The position numbers and the translations under genes were made by a program. Shown here in pieces: positions 32,443 to 41,269 of a stretch of 64,000 nt of DNA. The stretch lies in assembly GCA_966250015.1 (NCBI GenBank), contig CBINFS010000012.1, positions 43,010-107,009 of the forward strand, read 5' to 3'. The notes below the pieces were generated by a model. The model was not told the origin of the DNA. It saw only the letters and a program-made list of their open reading frames with translations, and did not search any database. Position 1 is the first letter of the stretch, and each line of letters starts with the position of its first letter. The DNA comes from CBINFS01 sp966250015 (GTDB lineage Bacteria > Bacteroidota > Rhodothermia > Rhodothermales > DASSAV01).

Positions 32443-35253
32443 TCAGAATCGAATGTCCATCCCGATCTGGATTCGCCGGGGCTCCGCGTAGAAATCCGGC
32501 CGGACGAACCATCCCGGGTCGAAGGCGCCGATGCGCTTCTGCTCGATCGTCACGTCCGGCGCCCCCGTATCGGCAAACACATTCTCCTCGTTCCCCCGGT
32601 CCAGGGCGTTGTAAACCTGCACGAATACGCGTGGACTGATCGGACCCAGGTCGAAGTCCTTGAAGGCGTAGAGGTCGACGTCGAGCGTCGGCGCGATGCG
32701 CCGGCTGTTGCGCGGGAAGTTGCTCGTGACGTTCTGCCCGCGCGTTTCGGCCTGGCCGAAGAATGGCGTGTACGGGTAGCCTGATCCGAACCGAGTCAAC
32801 GTCGAGATGCCCCAGCCGCTTCCTCCAACCAAAATCGACGCCGACGCCGTGTGCCGCTGATCCCAGTTGAGCGGCAGCAACGCTATCGTGGGTTGCTCGT
32901 TGTTCTGACGAGAGAAAAACTCTTCGTCAGGCGATGAATTGGACCCCTCCGCCACCTGGAACGTGTAGTTAACGTCGAACGAGTAGTGGTTGGAGAACCG
33001 TTTCGACAGCTTGAGCGTCACGCCGCGGACGTTCGAATAGTCACGGTTGGCATAAATGACGTATGCGGTACCCGCCAGCTCCGATTCAATGGGTACGGAC
33101 GTCGAGACCCAGTTCCGGACATCCCGATAGAACCCGGTTAGGTCCACGAGGAAGTCTCCAATCCCCTGCTGGAGTCCCAGCTCGTACATGACGGTTTTTT
33201 CGGCTGCCAGGTCTGGATTGCCGAATGGACCGAAGAGAGTACCCTCGGTGGTAACCTTGTAAAGCGAATTGTCGAACAACCGGTTGAAGGTGGGAATCTG
33301 GAGGAAATGTCCGTACGAGAAGTGAATTACCCCTTCAGCCGTTATCGGATAGGCCACCCCTAGCCTCGGAGAAAGCTGGAATTTGGGAGTGGTTTCTTTC
33401 CACCAGTACGCCTCCCGTTCTTCGACCGTCTTCAAGTTGTCCTCTCGCTTTTCTTCCGGATCGATATCATTGTTTCCGTTCAGGTCGCGGTATCGATTCT
33501 TGTCCTTAAATGGGTTGTAAATGTTCGGATCTTCCGGGTCGGCGGGCACGCGAGACCGGGCGTTGAACCAGTCGAAGCGCAGGCCGGCGTTTACGATGAA
33601 GGTTTCAAACTCAATCTTGTCCTGAATGAAGCCGCTGAACGTCAGCGGGTCGACGTCGAATCGGTTGTGGCGGCTGGTGGTCGAGTCTGGAATGATCGGA
33701 ATGAACGGTACGTCTTCGCCAGCATCAGGAGCCCCTATGAGCTCATAATCCCTGAGCTTCAGCTGGTCGAGGCGGCCTTCCGCGCCGAATTTGACGAGGT
33801 GATGGTTCCCAAACTGCCTCGTAAAGTCAAACTTCAACAGGTGGGCAACCGTGCTCCGTTCGAAGCGCCGGAGGTCCGTACCGCCACGGAGAAAACGCTG
33901 TCCCCCGGTCACCACGGTATCCGGTGTGTTGATCAGGAAATCGTTATACCGGGGGTCAAATGGATCCTCAAAGAGGTGCCGTTTATAATCCGTGTAATAC
34001 CTGGCCAGATTCAGCGTGTAGAACGACCGCGCGCTCAGGGTGTGGGTAAACTTCAGATTCACGTTGTATCCCCGGTCGTAGAAGGTGGGTCTCCCGGAGG
34101 GCGCCCATCGCCACGAGTGATCGTAATATTGCCCTTCCGCCGTCGAGGCCAACGCGATCACGTTCAACGTCATATTGTTGTTGAGCCGGAAGCGCAGGTT
34201 GGTCTGGCCGCTGAGCTTTTCGTAAGGGTTCATCGGTACGAGCGACGAGTCACCGCGCTGCCCATTAATGTCGAACAGATTGGCGCCGTACAACCATCCT
34301 TCATTCGTGAAGTACCGCACGAAGGTGTGGAACGTGAGCCGATCCGAAACGAGTGGGCCGTGAAGGGTGCCCTGGAGGTTGTAGTAGTGCGTGGCGTTGA
34401 AAGGCAGGTAACCGAAGGGTTCGGCATTTCGGTACTCGATGCCGTCGACGACGTATTGCTCACGGTTCCGACCGACGAGGAAGTCCTCACCTACCTCTCC
34501 CTTGTCGGGAAGGTAGCTGCCCGTGTAGGCCTCGAAGCTGCCTCCCAGCCTCCGCCCACCTTCCTTGGTCACGACGTTGATGATCCCGGACATTGCCTGA
34601 CCATACTCGGCGTTGAACGTACCCGAGATCACCTGCAGTTCTTCGATCGCGTCGTTTTCCACTTCGACAGAGATCGATCCGTCGTAGGCGTCGGACACGC
34701 GCACGCCGTCGATGAAGTAGGCCACCTCGCTCGACCGGCCGCCACGTATGTGCAGGCCTCCACCACGCATCGTTACGCCGGCCTGAGCGGACAGCAGGTC
34801 GCCAACCTCCTGCACAGGCAAGTTCTCTATCGTCTCCGCCGTCACACGAGATTCCGAGCTGGTCAGGTCTTTTCTGACGACTTCATACTCTGCGGTAACG
34901 ACGATCTCCTCACCCTCCAGCACTTCCTCTCCCAGCTCAAAATCGACGGTGGTCGTCAGATCGACGCTGACCCGGACGTCTTCTCGTTTCTGGGTCGTGT
35001 ATCCAATAAAGGAAGCCGTTATGGTGTACGTGCCGGGGCGAACGCCGATGATCACGTAGTCACCGTCAGGACCCGTAGCCGTGCCAAGCGTGGTCCCATC
35101 GATAATCACGTTGACCCCGGGTAGCGGATCGCCGGTTGCCGCGTCCGTTACCCGACCGGCAATCTTGCCGCTCTGCGAAAAAACCGTAACCGGAGCAAAC
35201 AGACTCAGCAGAGCTACCAAAAGGATAGATTTGACCCGTATCGATTTGCTCAT
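32443..35253 (-). CDS. TonB-dependent outer-membrane receptor with carboxypeptidase-regulatory-like domain
   Basis: 936 aa from the ATG at 35253 (MSKSIRVKSILLVALLSLF), which starts a signal peptide; an ATG three codons earlier is also possible. A CarboxypepD_reg-like domain comes first (GKIAGRVTDAATGDPLPGVN, about 30-115), then the plug (ENLPVQEVGDLLSAQAGVTM, LHIRGGRSSEVAYFIDGVRV, AEYGQAMSGIINVVTKEGG) and the barrel, ending RIQIGMDIRF with the expected C-terminal aromatic. It should import a large ligand with TonB energy; the surrounding genes suggest maltodextrin. The true SusC fold is larger and comes with SusD, and no SusD gene is present, so SusC identity is not claimed. It begins 17 bp after the foldase gene. 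Confidence 0.9.
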   Translation of the reverse strand: MSKSIRVKSILLVALLSLFAPVTVFSQSGKIAGRVTDAATGDPLPGVNVIIDGTTLGTATGPDGDYVIIGVRPGTYTITASFIGYTTQKREDVRVSVDLTTTVDFELGEEVLEGEEIVVTAEYEVVRKDLTSSESRVTAETIENLPVQEVGDLLSAQAGVTMRGGGLHIRGGRSSEVAYFIDGVRVSDAYDGSISVEVENDAIEELQVISGTFNAEYGQAMSGIINVVTKEGGRRLGGSFEAYTGSYLPDKGEVGEDFLVGRNREQYVVDGIEYRNAEPFGYLPFNATHYYNLQGTLHGPLVSDRLTFHTFVRYFTNEGWLYGANLFDINGQRGDSSLVPMNPYEKLSGQTNLRFRLNNNMTLNVIALASTAEGQYYDHSWRWAPSGRPTFYDRGYNVNLKFTHTLSARSFYTLNLARYYTDYKRHLFEDPFDPRYNDFLINTPDTVVTGGQRFLRGGTDLRRFERSTVAHLLKFDFTRQFGNHHLVKFGAEGRLDQLKLRDYELIGAPDAGEDVPFIPIIPDSTTSRHNRFDVDPLTFSGFIQDKIEFETFIVNAGLRFDWFNARSRVPADPEDPNIYNPFKDKNRYRDLNGNNDIDPEEKREDNLKTVEEREAYWWKETTPKFQLSPRLGVAYPITAEGVIHFSYGHFLQIPTFNRLFDNSLYKVTTEGTLFGPFGNPDLAAEKTVMYELGLQQGIGDFLVDLTGFYRDVRNWVSTSVPIESELAGTAYVIYANRDYSNVRGVTLKLSKRFSNHYSFDVNYTFQVAEGSNSSPDEEFFSRQNNEQPTIALLPLNWDQRHTASASILVGGSGWGISTLTRFGSGYPYTPFFGQAETRGQNVTSNFPRNSRRIAPTLDVDLYAFKDFDLGPISPRVFVQVYNALDRGNEENVFADTGAPDVTIEQKRIGAFDPGWFVRPDFYAEPRRIQIGMDIRF

Positions 35254-35270
35254 GAAAACCATTATTCTGT

Positions 35271-36953
35271 TTATTTTAGCCCCACATCGAGAGACATCAG
35301 AGCGAGCTCGTCCATCGTAACGTCGTACCGATCGCGCAGCTGCTTCAGGTACGCGTAGAAGGTCTCACGTGCCAGCCGCGGTTTCATCGAGGACGCAATT
35401 TCGGCGCTAACCTCTTCGAACCGGGCCGGGCGTGACGCCTGCCGCTCGCCCACGGCAAGTAAAGCATAGCGCCCCGCAATTTCCAGCGGCCCCAGAACCT
35501 CGCCTTCCGATGCGGAAAATACGGATTCCGCAAGGCTGCCGAGCTGCTCCCGGCTGACAAATCCGAGGTTACCCCCGCTGGCATCCGCACCCGGACGAAT
35601 CGAGTAGCGTCTCGCCAGCTCCGAGAAGGAGTAGTCGCTGAGAAGCGTCTTAACGCGATCGGCTTCCGCCTTCGTTTCGAGCAGGATCTCCGAAACCTGC
35701 ACCTTCTCCGGGATCACGTAAGCCTCCCGATTCGCCTCGAAATGCGCGCGAACGGAGTCCTCAGGAACCTCCACTTCGCGTTCGAATCGGTTTCGAACCT
35801 CGGCGTACACCCATTCATCCAGCGCATTCTGTAACCGCTCATCGAACGCCGGGCTCTCGTTGAGGTCGAGCTCCCGCGCGCGCCTCAACATCACTTCACG
35901 AACGGCCAGACCGGAGATCATGTTCTTCAACGATTCCACGTCCGTCACGCCGGCACGCTGTTCCTCCGACGTATAGCGCGCTCGCGTCCTGAAATCGTCC
36001 ACGTTCCAGGTAACGGGCTCGCCGTCAGCCACAAAGGTAACGAGCGTAGCTGCGTCCCCAATTTCCGTTTCTGGTACGAGCAGTTCCCCCTGTATCTGAG
36101 CCAGAAGCCGATTGAGGGCCGCCTCGTCAAACTCGAGGTTCAGTTCCTGCGCCAACTCCTGCGCAAAACGCGACCTGGCCTCCTGTCGCTTTCTATCGAG
36201 AATCAACCAGCGCATGCCGCCCTTTTTCGACTCGTATTCGGCCTCGGTCAGGACGGGATTCACTTTCCGGTCCTCAACCTGAATGATCGAATAGCCGGTG
36301 GCCGTCCGAACCGGCTTCGAGATGGCGCCAACCTCCAGGTTATAGGCCGCCTCCTCGAACGCCGGGTCCGTCTCGTCGAAGCCGAAATAGCCCAGCGACC
36401 CGCCGCTGTTTGCCAGCGCACTGTCGGCAAAGACCTCCCGGGCCAGATCCTCGAACCGCTCGCCCTGCTGGAGCCGCGCGTAGAGTGAGTCGGCCCGCTC
36501 GCGGGTACGCGCATACAGATGCCGTGCTTTTAACGAGGTATTGATCCGGACGAACATCTCACGGAGGTCGTTTTCCGTGACGTCCAGCGTGTCGAACAGC
36601 GTTTTTTCGACGTACAGGTCAACGAGCAGCTTTTGTTCGACCGTCTCTTTCCGGAAACGGTAGGCTTCGGTCTTCTCGATCCCTTCGTCGTACGCGGCCT
36701 GGATGGCGAGGTGATAGTCGATCAGGTTGTCGAGAAACTGGCGCCGTCTCTCGGCATTGTCGGGAAGACCAAACTTGAGCAGAAACTCACCGTAGCGCGA
36801 GAGAAAATCTTTTTCAGAAATGGTCCTTTCGGCAGCCGTAGCCAGCTGCGAAGGGTATCGCTTCGAGAGCGCCATCCCGGCCGAACCGGCAAGTATGATG
36901 AATAGCAGAAAGGCCGCTCCGGCGGCAACTCCCTTCCTTTTGTCTACCGCCAT
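35271..36953 (-). CDS. Periplasmic peptidyl-prolyl isomerase with two parvulin domains (SurA/PpiD-like)
   Basis: 560 aa: a membrane segment or uncleaved signal at about 11-29, an N-terminal helical chaperone region, a first parvulin domain (about 138-255, LKARHLYARTRERADSLYAR, FEDLAREVFADSALANSGGS, LGYFGFDETDP), a long helical linker, and a second parvulin domain (about 410-510, VQVSEILLETKAEADRVKTL, FSELARRYSIRPGADASGGN, LGFVSREQL). SurA-class proteins escort outer-membrane barrels through the periplasm. The TonB receptor gene starts 17 bp downstream with no terminator between, so the foldase may be made together with its client. GAAAGGGG lies ahead of the ATG. Confidence 0.88.
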   Translation of the reverse strand: MAVDKRKGVAAGAAFLLFIILAGSAGMALSKRYPSQLATAAERTISEKDFLSRYGEFLLKFGLPDNAERRRQFLDNLIDYHLAIQAAYDEGIEKTEAYRFRKETVEQKLLVDLYVEKTLFDTLDVTENDLREMFVRINTSLKARHLYARTRERADSLYARLQQGERFEDLAREVFADSALANSGGSLGYFGFDETDPAFEEAAYNLEVGAISKPVRTATGYSIIQVEDRKVNPVLTEAEYESKKGGMRWLILDRKRQEARSRFAQELAQELNLEFDEAALNRLLAQIQGELLVPETEIGDAATLVTFVADGEPVTWNVDDFRTRARYTSEEQRAGVTDVESLKNMISGLAVREVMLRRARELDLNESPAFDERLQNALDEWVYAEVRNRFEREVEVPEDSVRAHFEANREAYVIPEKVQVSEILLETKAEADRVKTLLSDYSFSELARRYSIRPGADASGGNLGFVSREQLGSLAESVFSASEGEVLGPLEIAGRYALLAVGERQASRPARFEEVSAEIASSMKPRLARETFYAYLKQLRDRYDVTMDELALMSLDVGLK

Positions 36954-37029
36954 AAGTACTTACCCCTTTCTCCGCTGGATAAATGGCTAAGAGAACTACA
37001 CGGAGCACGGCAAACGTAAAATGAACGGT

Positions 37030-37058
37030 ATTTTAGGCATCCGGACGATCCACGTCAA
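37030..37058 (-). promoter_or_regulatory. Candidate sigma-70-type promoter of the foldase/TonB transcript
   Basis: On the minus strand TTGACG (37058-37053) and TAAAAT (37035-37030) are 17 bases apart, about 75 bases ahead of the foldase ATG at 36953. It lies in the 138-bp gap after the GH3/beta-lactamase stop. It is the best match to a vegetative promoter seen ahead of the starch locus. Evidence is pattern only, and Bacteroidota sigma factors may prefer other sequences. Confidence 0.45.
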
Positions 37059-37091
37059 GATGGGCACTCGCGAATACCCTTTCCCTTCATA

Positions 37092-40040
37092 TCAGTCCCT
37101 TTCCGTCAGCAACCGTGTTCGGCTCAGGCGATCGAGGAGCAGCGGCCGGGGTGAACCGGCAATCGAGCCGTACGATAGATCTGCTACTTGTGGCCTGACC
37201 GCCGTGATGCCTTGATTATTCCGGGTTGGATAAACCCGGTTGGTCAGTAAAATGACGAACAACCGCTGATCCGGATCGATCCAGATCGAGGTTCCGGTAA
37301 ACCCTGTATGGCCAAAGCTGCGCGGACCGAACAGTGCGCCGGCCGATGAATACCCTTCAGGGCTGCGCGAATCCCACCCGAGGGCGCGTGTATGCAGATC
37401 CGGTGCGAAGGGGGTCGTGAAAAGCCTGATCGTCTCCGCTTTGAGGAATTGCTGCCCCCCGAATCGCCCCTCGTTCGCCAGCATGTAAGCAAACCGGACC
37501 AGGTCCTCTGCCGTCGAAAACAACCCGGCGTGGCCGGCCGTACCTCCGAGAATCCAAGCGGTCTCGTCGTGCACCTCTCCCTGGACGAGCCGCTTCCGGA
37601 ACGTAGCGTCGTACTCCGTCGGCACAATCGTCGAATCGGTCACGCCCACCCCACGGAATCCCGTCGACACCATACCGAGCGGTTCGAAGATCTCTTCCCG
37701 GACGTAGCTTCCAAAGTCACGCCCGGTGATCCGCTCTATGACCAGGGCAAGCGTGATGAGCCCCAGATCGCTGTAGCGAGATTCCGTATCCGGCTCGTAG
37801 ATCAGCGGCTCGGCCATAATCGCGTCGATCACCTTTTTACGGCTGGTCAGACCTTCGGTGTGGAAAGGCCGGAAGGGAATGAGTCCGGACGTGTGGGTGA
37901 GCAGCTGACGTATCGTCACCCGCTCCTTGCCGTTCTGCCCGAATGCGGGGAGATACCGCACTACCGGAGCATCGAGGTCGAGGCGGCCTTCTTCAAAGAG
38001 CTTCATGGCCGCCGTGGTGGTCGCGATCACTTTGGTCAGCGACGCCAGGTCGAACACCGACTCCGGCGTCACCTCCGCCCCCCCTTCGTAGGTGTAGTAC
38101 CCGTAGCCGTCGAGCTTTACGATCACGCCGTCACGGCCGACGGCCAAAGCCGCTCCCGGAAACGCGCCGCTGTCGATGGACGCAATCATCAACGAGTCGA
38201 TCCTGCCGATCTCCTCCCCGATCATCCCGATCTCTTCGGGATAGCCTTCCCTCGGGATCACCTGTTCGAGGTCCATGCCCTCCCCGAATGCATACAGCCC
38301 GGGGATCTCTATCGGCAGCCTGCCGTGTACCGGGCTTTTCCCGAAGAGCGCCTGGGCAACGGCCTTCTGCGACGCCTCGGAGCCGCTGTACGCAGCCAGA
38401 TAAGTATCTGGCGGCTCGATGCCGGTAATGATGTAAGGATTACCGAAAGAGATCAAGATGACGGGCTTCCCCGTTCGGACGACCTGCCGGATCAGCGCCT
38501 GCTGATCGGGCGCCAGGCTGATTCGACCGGTCCACGCTCTGACGTATACGAAGGCCGAGATTACCACGACGTCGTGGCGGGCCACCTCGTTCAAGACGGC
38601 TACAACCTCATCCTGACTGACCCCCGGCGTGATTGTGCGGGCGGTGATCACATTCCGGCCGCCGGACGCGCGGAGCTGCTCGGCGAAGTACTGCCCGACC
38701 TGTTCGTCGTCGCTGTCGCTGAGCGTGAGATTCAGAATCTGCCGGGGCTTGCCGATCAGCGGCAACAGCCCGCCCTCGTTGCGGAGCAACGTGAGCGATT
38801 CGCGCGCGATGTGCTCGCTTACCACGCGGTGTTCGACGGTGCCGACCAGCCGGCTCACTTGCTCAAGATCCACCAACCGGTCGTCCTGTAAGCCCAGCCA
38901 TTCTTTCGCCCTCAGAATCCGCATGACGGATTCGTCGATGCGCGCCTCCGTGATCCGCCCTGCCCTGACCGCATCGAGTATCGCCGACCGTGCGGCGTAA
39001 GGGTCCTCTGACATCAGCAGCATGTCCGCACCCGCAAGCAGAGCACGAACGGCGATCTCACCCGTGTCGAAATTTTTCGTGACGCCGCTCATGTTGAGGG
39101 CGTCGGTCACGACGAGCCCCTCGAATCCGAGCTTTTCGCGAAGCAGATCCGTCGAAATCCGGGGGGAGAGCGACGCCGGGACGGTCGAATCGGGCTCGAT
39201 CCGGGGCAGCGCCAGATGGCCCGTCATGATACTTTTGACCCCGCTTGCTATGGCGGCCCGAAAAGGAACCAGCTCGAGGGTATCCAGCCGCTCGGGGCCG
39301 AAGGGCAGGATCGGCAAATCCGCGTGCGAATCGGTGGCCGTGTCCCCGTGCCCCGGAAAATGTTTGATCGTGGCGATGGCGCCGGCATCCTGCACGCCAT
39401 GCACAAATGCATTCACCATCTCCGCCACGAGCGCCGGGTCCTCGCCGAACGAGCGGACGTTGATGATCGGGTTGAGCGGGTTGTTGTTAACGTCGGCCAC
39501 CGGCGCGAAAATGTGCCGCACGCCGAGCGCCCGCGCCTCCGTGGCGGTGATCCATCCAGCCGCATACGCCAGCTCGGGATTGCGGGTAGCGCCGATCGCC
39601 ATGGTGCGCGGGAACGTCGTCGCCCCCTCGACGCGCATACCGGCTCCCCATTCCATGTCCTGAGACATCAGAAGGGGGATGTCGGCGCGTTCCTGCAACG
39701 TATTGGCCAGCACGGCCTGCGCGTGCGGTTCCCCCTGGAAGAAAATGATGCCGCCGACGCCGAACTGCTCAACGAGGTCCAGCAGCTTGCGAACCTCCGG
39801 ATCGTCCATGTTCGTGTAGCGGCCGTAAGCCGGGACCGAAAAGAGCTGCGATACCTTTTGCTCGAGCGTGAGCCGAGCCAGCTCTTCGGCCGCCCAGGTA
39901 CCCGTTTCAGGCCATATCCTATCCTCTTCCGCAACCGGTTCTGCCGGCTCCTCGATCGGCCGGGGAGCACATCCGCCAACAGCAAAAAGAAACAGCATGA
40001 AACCCACGAGCCCCGTTACAATCCCGGCCGAACGAGACAT
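37092..40040 (-). CDS. GH3 beta-N-acetylhexosaminidase fused to serine beta-lactamase-type hydrolase
   Basis: 982 aa. A lipobox (LFAVGGC, Cys24) predicts a lipoprotein. The GH3 domain (about 50-370) shows the NagZ signature KHFPGHGDTATDSHADLP and the nucleophile segment VVTDALNMSGV. A GH3 C-terminal domain (about 390-590) follows. The last third (about 605-970) is a class C beta-lactamase-like hydrolase with the SxxK motif FDLASLTKV, a Tyr motif RYSDLGLI and a third motif FGHTGFTGTS. This two-domain fusion is known in Bacteroidota and probably works in periplasmic peptidoglycan turnover: the GH3 part cuts N-acetylglucosamine linkages and the hydrolase part may act on peptide or ester bonds. 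Which substrates it uses is not clear from sequence. Confidence 0.9.
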   Translation of the reverse strand: MSRSAGIVTGLVGFMLFLFAVGGCAPRPIEEPAEPVAEEDRIWPETGTWAAEELARLTLEQKVSQLFSVPAYGRYTNMDDPEVRKLLDLVEQFGVGGIIFFQGEPHAQAVLANTLQERADIPLLMSQDMEWGAGMRVEGATTFPRTMAIGATRNPELAYAAGWITATEARALGVRHIFAPVADVNNNPLNPIINVRSFGEDPALVAEMVNAFVHGVQDAGAIATIKHFPGHGDTATDSHADLPILPFGPERLDTLELVPFRAAIASGVKSIMTGHLALPRIEPDSTVPASLSPRISTDLLREKLGFEGLVVTDALNMSGVTKNFDTGEIAVRALLAGADMLLMSEDPYAARSAILDAVRAGRITEARIDESVMRILRAKEWLGLQDDRLVDLEQVSRLVGTVEHRVVSEHIARESLTLLRNEGGLLPLIGKPRQILNLTLSDSDDEQVGQYFAEQLRASGGRNVITARTITPGVSQDEVVAVLNEVARHDVVVISAFVYVRAWTGRISLAPDQQALIRQVVRTGKPVILISFGNPYIITGIEPPDTYLAAYSGSEASQKAVAQALFGKSPVHGRLPIEIPGLYAFGEGMDLEQVIPREGYPEEIGMIGEEIGRIDSLMIASIDSGAFPGAALAVGRDGVIVKLDGYGYYTYEGGAEVTPESVFDLASLTKVIATTTAAMKLFEEGRLDLDAPVVRYLPAFGQNGKERVTIRQLLTHTSGLIPFRPFHTEGLTSRKKVIDAIMAEPLIYEPDTESRYSDLGLITLALVIERITGRDFGSYVREEIFEPLGMVSTGFRGVGVTDSTIVPTEYDATFRKRLVQGEVHDETAWILGGTAGHAGLFSTAEDLVRFAYMLANEGRFGGQQFLKAETIRLFTTPFAPDLHTRALGWDSRSPEGYSSAGALFGPRSFGHTGFTGTSIWIDPDQRLFVILLTNRVYPTRNNQGITAVRPQVADLSYGSIAGSPRPLLLDRLSRTRLLTERD

Positions 40041-40102
40041 GGTGAACGCTCCGGTTTACGTGATGAATAGATTTGGCTGCGTCGTGAACTACCGATTCGT
40101 CA

Positions 40103-41197
40103 TCACTCCGGCGATGCAGCCGCCGGCTCTTCGTCCTCCCAGTTTTCGATCGTGTCGAGGATCGCCTCGACGATCTGGTCTTCCGGCACGGTCCGAATGT
40201 TCTTCCCGTGCTTGAACAGGTGTGCGCGGCCCCGTCCGCACGACACGCCGAGGTCGGCACCGGCCGCTTCGCCCGGACCGTTCACCGCACAACCCATCAG
40301 TGCGACGTTGAGGTCTTTCGTAAAGTTACGCGCGCGCACCGCCGTTTCCACTTCCTCGGCGATTTTGATCAGGTCCACCTCCAGCCGTCCACAGGTGGGG
40401 CATGCAATGATGTTGACCCCCGGCCGCCCCAGCCGGAGCGCCTTGAGGATTTCGTGGCCGAGCTCCACCTCCTTCACCGAATCGGTCGTCAGCGACACCC
40501 GGATCGTGTCGCCGATCCCTTCGGCCAGCAGCGCCCCGATCCCGATCGAGCTCTTCACCGATCCACTCCGCAGAGTACCGGACTCCGTAACCCCAAGGTG
40601 GAGCGGGTAGTCCGTCCGCTCCGCAAGCAGCTTGTACGCCTGGATCATGAAGAACACGTCCGAGTGTTTGACCGAGACGACGATGTCCTCGAATCCGTTT
40701 TTCGTGCAGATCTCGATGTGCCGCATGGCGCTCTCGTAGAGCGCCTCGGGCTGCGGATACCCGTACTTGTCCAGGATGTCCCGTTCGAGCGAGCCAGAAT
40801 TCACCCCGATCCGGATCGGGATACCCTTCTCTTTGGCCGCGAGCAGCACTTCGCGCTCCCACTCCGGCTTTCCGATGTTGCCCGGATTGATCCGCACCTT
40901 GGCCACACCCGCATCGATAGCCTTCAGGGCGTACTGGTAATTGAAGTGAATGTCGGCGACGATCGGCACCCGGGAGCCCTGGACGATGTCCGGCAGTGCT
41001 TCGGCATCTTCCGGACGGGGCACCGCCACGCGGACGATGTCTGCCCCGGCTGTAGCCAGCGCCTCCACTTCGGCGAGCGTTGCCGCCACGTCGTGCGTTT
41101 TTGACATCGTCATGGACTGCACGGAGATCGGCGCACCGCCACCAATCTGAACGGGTCCCACCATGACGGGGCGGGAAATGCGGCGAGGTCGTTTCAT
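40103..41197 (-). CDS. ispG: 4-hydroxy-3-methylbut-2-enyl diphosphate synthase (IspG/GcpE)
   Basis: 364 aa, bacterial short-type length. Iron-sulfur enzyme of the non-mevalonate isoprenoid pathway converting MEcPP to HMBPP. The TIM-barrel part has VQSMTMSKTHDV and ADIHFNYQYALKAIDAG; the C-terminal part holds the cluster ligands in IIACPTCGRLEVDL and LMGCAVNGPGEA. Start MKRPRRISRPVMVG follows an AT-rich 72-base gap. Another pathway gene, ispE, lies at 52714-53619 but is not linked to it in an operon. Confidence 0.97.
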   Translation of the reverse strand: MKRPRRISRPVMVGPVQIGGGAPISVQSMTMSKTHDVAATLAEVEALATAGADIVRVAVPRPEDAEALPDIVQGSRVPIVADIHFNYQYALKAIDAGVAKVRINPGNIGKPEWEREVLLAAKEKGIPIRIGVNSGSLERDILDKYGYPQPEALYESAMRHIEICTKNGFEDIVVSVKHSDVFFMIQAYKLLAERTDYPLHLGVTESGTLRSGSVKSSIGIGALLAEGIGDTIRVSLTTDSVKEVELGHEILKALRLGRPGVNIIACPTCGRLEVDLIKIAEEVETAVRARNFTKDLNVALMGCAVNGPGEAAGADLGVSCGRGRAHLFKHGKNIRTVPEDQIVEAILDTIENWEDEEPAAASPE

Positions 41198-41269
41198 ATA
41201 TTAAATACTCTTTTTTATTCAATTAACGTATTCTACAGTACCCCTAACGAGAGCTAATGGGGCTCCACC

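Noticed and set aside
33667..35124. A 485-codon plus-strand frame antisense to the TonB receptor
   Set aside because: No recognised motif; the minus-strand frame has complete plug and barrel signatures.
32443..35253. Calling the TonB receptor SusC
   Set aside because: No SusD gene is adjacent and only general TonB-receptor motifs are seen; a neutral name is safer.
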